Below, in pieces: positions 59,516 through 64,000 of a stretch of DNA of 64,000 nt. The translations under genes and the position numbers were made by a program. This stretch comes from Carallia brachiata (Eukaryota > Streptophyta > Magnoliopsida > Malpighiales > Rhizophoraceae), in assembly GCA_021464245.1 (NCBI GenBank), contig JADCRB010000032.1:1166025-1230024 (forward strand). Reading direction: 5' to 3'. Below the pieces are notes generated by a model. It was not told where the DNA came from. It did no database searches and was given only the letters and a program-made list of their open reading frames with translations. The number at the start of each line of letters is the position of its first letter. Positions within the stretch are counted from its first letter, which is position 1.

Positions 59516-60030
59516 AGACAGAGTTAGAAGCAACTGTTATCGGCCACTGTAAACTCATAACAATTCACATAGAGTTCCGACACTTTAAAGGCTTTGATGC
59601 AGGCTGCTGTAATGTTCATCTTCACTGGGGGCGAGTTATCCTGCATGGAGCTGGCCTGTACTCTAATCTTGGCAAGATTGTCACAGTAAATTACTTTTGG
59701 CATGATGAGAAACTTATCCTGGCCGTAGAACAGGCAAACTCCATGCCGTTAATGATGCCCCAACCTCGATGGTTTTATCTGGGGAAGGCGTACGTAAAAT
59801 GGACAGACATAATCTTACGATACGTAATTAAAGTTCCAGATATTTGGAGCACTTGGAACCTTGTCAATGCAAATAACATGTGGCAATGCAGGTCTTTGGT
59901 TGCTGTTGCCGCCATCCTCGTGGTACAAGATGCTGTCGGAGCTGGTAGGGTAGACTATATAGTTAAGAATCTATTATATTATGCTTATGTTTCCTTAATT
60001 TGCTTGAACCTATATGTTATACCTATGTAA
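59516..60030 (+). other. Unidentified open frame of about 170 codons without a clear start
   Basis: A stop-free frame with better-than-background composition (WGRVILHGAGLYSNLGK, VTVNYFWHDEKLILAVEQAN, KVPDIWSTWNLVNANNM). The first ATG is only at 59,743. I do not recognise a family. It could be a decayed exon, a captured gene piece, or chance. No splice signals support joining it to other exons. Confidence 0.3.
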
Positions 60031-62414
60031 TTTCCTTTGACCCACCTTAAATGACTTATGTTCTGCTTTGCTTCTTCGGTCACTCCGTGCTTTTAATTGT
60101 TTGGAGTGTCAGTCCTCTATGGTGCAAAGCCATTGCACTCGTTGCCTTTGACATTAACGAGTAGTCCTGGCAAGAACAGCGATGGTTGAGACAGTCGGCA
60201 GTTTATTGCAGAGAAAGCAAGAAAATTTTTGCACAGCCGGTTTTGACGAAGTGTCACTTAACAATAATAATAATTAGTTCTAATGTCTAATTAGTTGTGG
60301 GGGTGCTGGCGAATGACGGCCCTTCCCTGATTGTGAATTTGGGATTAGAGAATACAGAATTCCATTCCGACAATTCCCTACAATAAAATTGAAGATTATT
60401 GCGTTGATGTCTCGCCTCTATAGCAAATTAAACTAAAATTAACGTCTTGAGTTGGCGAAATCCACGTGATTTGTTTGTAAATAAGTATTTGCTATACAAA
60501 TATATTTTTTTATTTTTTATTTTAAATAAATTTTACTCATTGTATAATGTTCAATAATTTTTTTGTGATATAAAATTATGAATAACTTATAATCATTAAA
60601 AAAAAATTAATCAAGTTAAAAATTTCCTTATAAATAATATAAATAAAGTAGAGTTTCAGAGGCTAGAAGCTAGTGACACATTTACTTGTGCGTTAACCCT
60701 TTTTTTGTTTTGTTTTGTTTTTTTTTTTTGGGTCAAGTGCTTTAAGTATTTTGAACCACTTGTAGAGTCTCACAATTCTAAAGCATGGGCCAATCCGAAT
60801 CGTTTTTTGTACTTGCCATATTCGAGATAAAGATTGAGACCAGACCCAAAGTAAGAAGAGTTAGTAGGCTTAATTCGAGTCTCTGAAGCCTATTTCCAAC
60901 TTTGAGATTTCCCAATTTATAAGATGGGTTTAGTAAAATGCAAGTTTGGCAACAGATGAGGACAAGCTAAATTGAATTGAAGACAAGATGGCTCGCAAGA
61001 GTGCCCCTTGTGAGATGCCTGAGGCCCGTAAGACTGAGTCGGCTGACCACGGCCCAATCGAACCAGTAAAAGATTAGAAATTCATTAGATAAATTTTGAC
61101 AAAAAAAAAATAAAAATTCATCAAATAAAAAAATTCATTGGATCAACGTGACCATAGATCTTAAGTTGGAGTTTTATCAGAGTTTATGGTAGGAATAAAT
61201 TTAAGTTAACACTAAAGTCCTATAACTGTCGTAACTATCGGACTTATAGTCTCACCATGATAACATAATGTAATGCTTCCTCGTGAGAATGTTAAAGCGC
61301 TAGCCCATTTTCCTATTTTCTTAAAAAAAAAAAAAAGAACTTCATTTGACCAAGGAAAAAAAAGAAATTCATGTCCGGGGATCCATCTACGGCACGACCC
61401 CTAAAACGTAATGTCTTGATACGTGGCTTGAATGTAATGTCATTTTATTTATTTGTTTATAAGGATGGGTTCAACCATAAAAAATTTGATTCTTGATATA
61501 TACTATCTTATCTCAAATTTAAGAACGATTGGTGGGTGCTATTAGATTTTTATTGTAGATAGTTAATAAGTAGCGATATTTTTCTTATTTTTATTTTTTT
61601 TTGATAAAAAAAAAAGAAAAGAAATTTATTTTGTAGGTATGAAGTGGGGACATTGAATTTAAGTGGGCCCCACAAATAACGGGACCCACCATTCGTTAAA
61701 CTGGGGAGAAAACAAGGATGGGTGGCTACCAGTTCCTGTGTAGCATGCGTATATGAACACGATGCCATAGTGGCCATCCCCAAAGTCGAAGTAAGGAAAC
61801 CCACGAATTATGGCCGCTACAATCCACGGTACGACTATGTAAGTCTCTGTACTTTTTTTTTTCTTTATTTTTTATTTTAACGTTCAAGCAAAAAAAATCA
61901 TGAAAAAATATTATTATATATATATATGATCAATTTATTTAAAATATAAACAATTAACATAACATACGGGCTTAGTCCTACTATATAATATGTGCATAAA
62001 CCTACCTAACTAATCAAGATTTAGTTGCTCAAAAAAAAAAAGGAAAAAAAAAAAAGGAATCATATTTTAGGCTTTCTTAAACGCGGCATGCGATATTCAT
62101 TGAAGAGAAGACTGTTTAAGATACGGAAAGATCGTTAAGAATCTGGCATATTGCCAAGCACCAAGACTGTAAATATATATGCCATTAATTGATGACAGAT
62201 TTTCTTACGCCAATAAGAGAAAGAAATCATAAGAATAAGAGTAGTGTTTTATAGTATGGAAAGTTTTTTCAATTTTTTACAATTTATCTTTTTTGTTTAT
62301 ATAACAAAGAGTTTTTAGTAATTTTATATTATTTTTTAAAACTAAAGTTTTGATATATTTACTATTACTTTCAAAATTTAGTAACTTTTCGTAAAGTTTT
62401 GTAAAACAAGATCT
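60031..62414. other. Intergenic, nothing recognisable
   Basis: A+T-rich with T- and A-runs (60,717-60,730; 61,322-61,335; 62,031-62,056). No coding frame with domain content, no tRNA, and no clear repeat pair was identified by eye. Confidence 0.5.
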
Positions 62415-63639
62415 ATGGAGAGGAGTCCTGTGCCCAGACGCCATATAAATCCTGAAACGAAGAGCTGCTGCAATATCCCCTTTGAGATCATCCTGTTTAT
62501 ATTGTCTTTGATGCCATACAGAAATTCTCTCAAGTTTAAATGCGTGTGCAAAGCTTGGTATGAGCTGATCAGCAACGATCTAGCGGGCCTATTCTTGAAG
62601 CGTTGTCGAGAAAACTCTCGAGGACTTGTGGTCTGCCACAACGGGGGTACTAAGGAAAATTCCTGCCTCCATATATCTTCCCTCCAAACGGCAGGCCGGG
62701 GCCTCAAGAATTTGATCATAAAGCCTGAGATCTATGTTAAAAACAACAAAGGATATAATCCTGGATTCCTCATCCTGCAATCTACCATCAATGGAGTGCA
62801 ATCTACCATCAATGGAGTGCTATGTTTGTCTAATGATGTATATGTATATGTCTGCAATCCCCTGACTGAAGAGTGATGGGCTTGATGGAATTGGACTTGG
62901 ATACTGTCCCTCCACACGCGAATACAAGGTGGTCAGGATATTTAATCATCTTCCTGACCTTCCTGGAACGGGAGTTGGAGAGCTGCCGAGGATTCCCCAT
63001 AAATGTGCAGTGATCACTGTCGGCTCACCATCCAATTCTTCCTCCAGATTGTGGAGGGATATGGAGTATCCCTTCCCCATTGCTCTCTCTTTTCGGGAGT
63101 CAGTTTGTGTAGATGGGATTATATACTTTGCGACCCGCAACATAGGTGATGAGATTGATTCATTTGACGTTAGGAAAGAGGAATTCAAGCCACTTGTTGG
63201 ACCTCCAGTTGACCCCGGATATTTTACCCGGAAATTGGCGCAACACAGAGGCAGTTTGTGTGTGATTCATTCGTATTTGAATAAAAGAATGGATTTTTGG
63301 ATGATGGTGCCTGATGACAATGATCCAGATCTTGTTGGTGGATCATGGGATAGAGTGTACCAAATTCCATACTACGATTTTCTACCTTACAGAGATATTG
63401 ACTGTGATGTTGTCGATTTCTCATGGTTAGACAAAGGAAAGCTGCTAATAACGCCATTTGTTACGAACGATGATGGATGGGTTTTATATGATATGAAGAG
63501 CAGAAGACTTCAGGAAGCAATTGATTTTGGAGCAGTTGATTTGGGTGTTGAAAATTGGCTTTCACACAAAATTGTAAGTGGTTTCCAAGAAAGCTTGGCG
63601 GCTATTGTGCCTGTACAATCAGGTAACATTAATTGTTAA
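62415..63639 (+). pseudogene. F-box protein gene with a single frameshift (pseudogene or sequencing error)
   Basis: The first frame (62,415-62,876) encodes an F-box near the N-terminus (about residues 20-60: CNIPFEIILFILSLMPYRN, LKFKCVCKAWYELISND, then LFLKRC). It then starts an F-box-associated C-terminal region (SNDVYVYVCNPLTEE) and hits TGA at 62,874. The expected continuation (DGLDGIGLGYCPSTREYKVV) is present at once in the next frame from 62,875 and runs open to 63,639 (RIFNHLPDL, FRESVCVDGIIYFATR, FSWLDKGKLLITPF). One extra base at about 62,874 explains the break. F-box proteins are SCF ubiquitin-ligase adaptors, and this type commonly expands in plants. A 21-bp in-frame duplication lies at 62,779-62,820. 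A donor-like GGTAACATT near 63,621 hints at a further exon. Confidence 0.8.
62779..62820 (+). repeat. 21-bp exact tandem duplication in the F-box gene
   Basis: Two identical adjacent 21-bp units (62,779-62,799 and 62,800-62,820) add seven residues (STINGVQ) in frame, 54 bp before the frameshift. Confidence 0.95.
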
Positions 63640-64000
63640 TCATAAGGCCTCATCCTATCAATTTGTTGTATTTTCGCTCTTTTAATTATTTTCAGTTAAG
63701 CTAGTCTGTGAACTTTGTGTTATAAGCACTCCCATCCTCCCTTCTCTGTTTTCCTCTAGTGAATAAAGAAAAAATTTATTTGGCTTGATGATTGTTAAAT
63801 AAAACAATGTTTTAAAAAAATTGTTCGGCATCTCTTCGGCATTACTCATTTTCCATAATTTTGTAGCAACGAGGAACTATGGCGCGCTTTAATTTGATGC
63901 TTCTCTTTCTCTATTCATTATTCCGACACCAATTTCTTCTCCGATCGTATAACTTTTCCCTATTGCTATTTGCTTGTGCACCTGCCTCGCAATTTGCGTA
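63640..64000. other. F-box gene 3' region, no further gene
   Basis: A+T-rich, with AATAAAG at 63,763 as a possible polyadenylation signal. Nothing else was recognised before the window ends. Confidence 0.4.

Overview
This is nuclear DNA of a flowering plant. The genes are intron-rich with GT-AG splicing, the intergenic DNA is very A+T-rich and full of small transposon relics, and every recognisable product has a plant-specific or plant-type form (SVR7-type PPR-SMR protein, FRS10, MAP70, spermidine hydroxycinnamoyl transferase). The closest resemblances I recognise are to eudicot proteins. The species cannot be fixed by reading alone.

Layout. 1-10,746 (minus): UTP25, a ribosome-biogenesis factor in 23 coding exons whose 3' end runs off the left edge. 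12,305-15,588 (minus): COQ5, the mitochondrial ubiquinone C-methyltransferase, 8 coding exons. 18,046-42,945: a plastic region built from repeated blocks. It has two intact intronless spermidine hydroxycinnamoyl transferase genes (SHT1 at 18,046, SHT2 at 23,384) and two copies of a small membrane-anchored acidic protein gene (29,057 and 38,110). It also has remnants of further SHT loci whose coding sequence is gone. 44,814-47,059 (minus): FRS10, a FAR1-related domesticated transposase. 48,282-50,402 (plus): SVR7, a chloroplast PPR-SMR protein, head-to-head with FRS10. 52,057-55,325 (minus): a MAP70 microtubule-associated protein, tail-to-tail with SVR7. 57,560-58,860: another orphan SHT 3' flank with a minisatellite. 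62,415-63,639 (plus): an F-box gene with one frameshift.

The conserved single-copy genes (UTP25, COQ5, FRS10, SVR7, MAP70) are housekeeping or organelle functions with no evident shared pathway. The region worth attention is the SHT array. The repeated unit reads: SHT upstream block, SHT gene, SHT 3' flank, degenerate minisatellite, membrane-protein gene. Comparing the copies shows where each was broken: a deletion scar at about 32,200 where a whole SHT gene dropped out, and an orphan upstream block ending at about 42,945. The orphan 3' flank at 57,560 is separated from that block by 14.6 kb holding FRS10, SVR7 and MAP70. Comparing copies also exposes several small transposons as clean insertions with target-site duplications (20,367; 27,721; 31,936; 34,097; 37,374). 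Each sits in one copy only, so each entered after duplication.

Exon boundaries were derived by hand from splice consensus and reading-phase continuity. All phases close for UTP25, COQ5, FRS10 and MAP70, except the last MAP70 exon, which is ambiguous.
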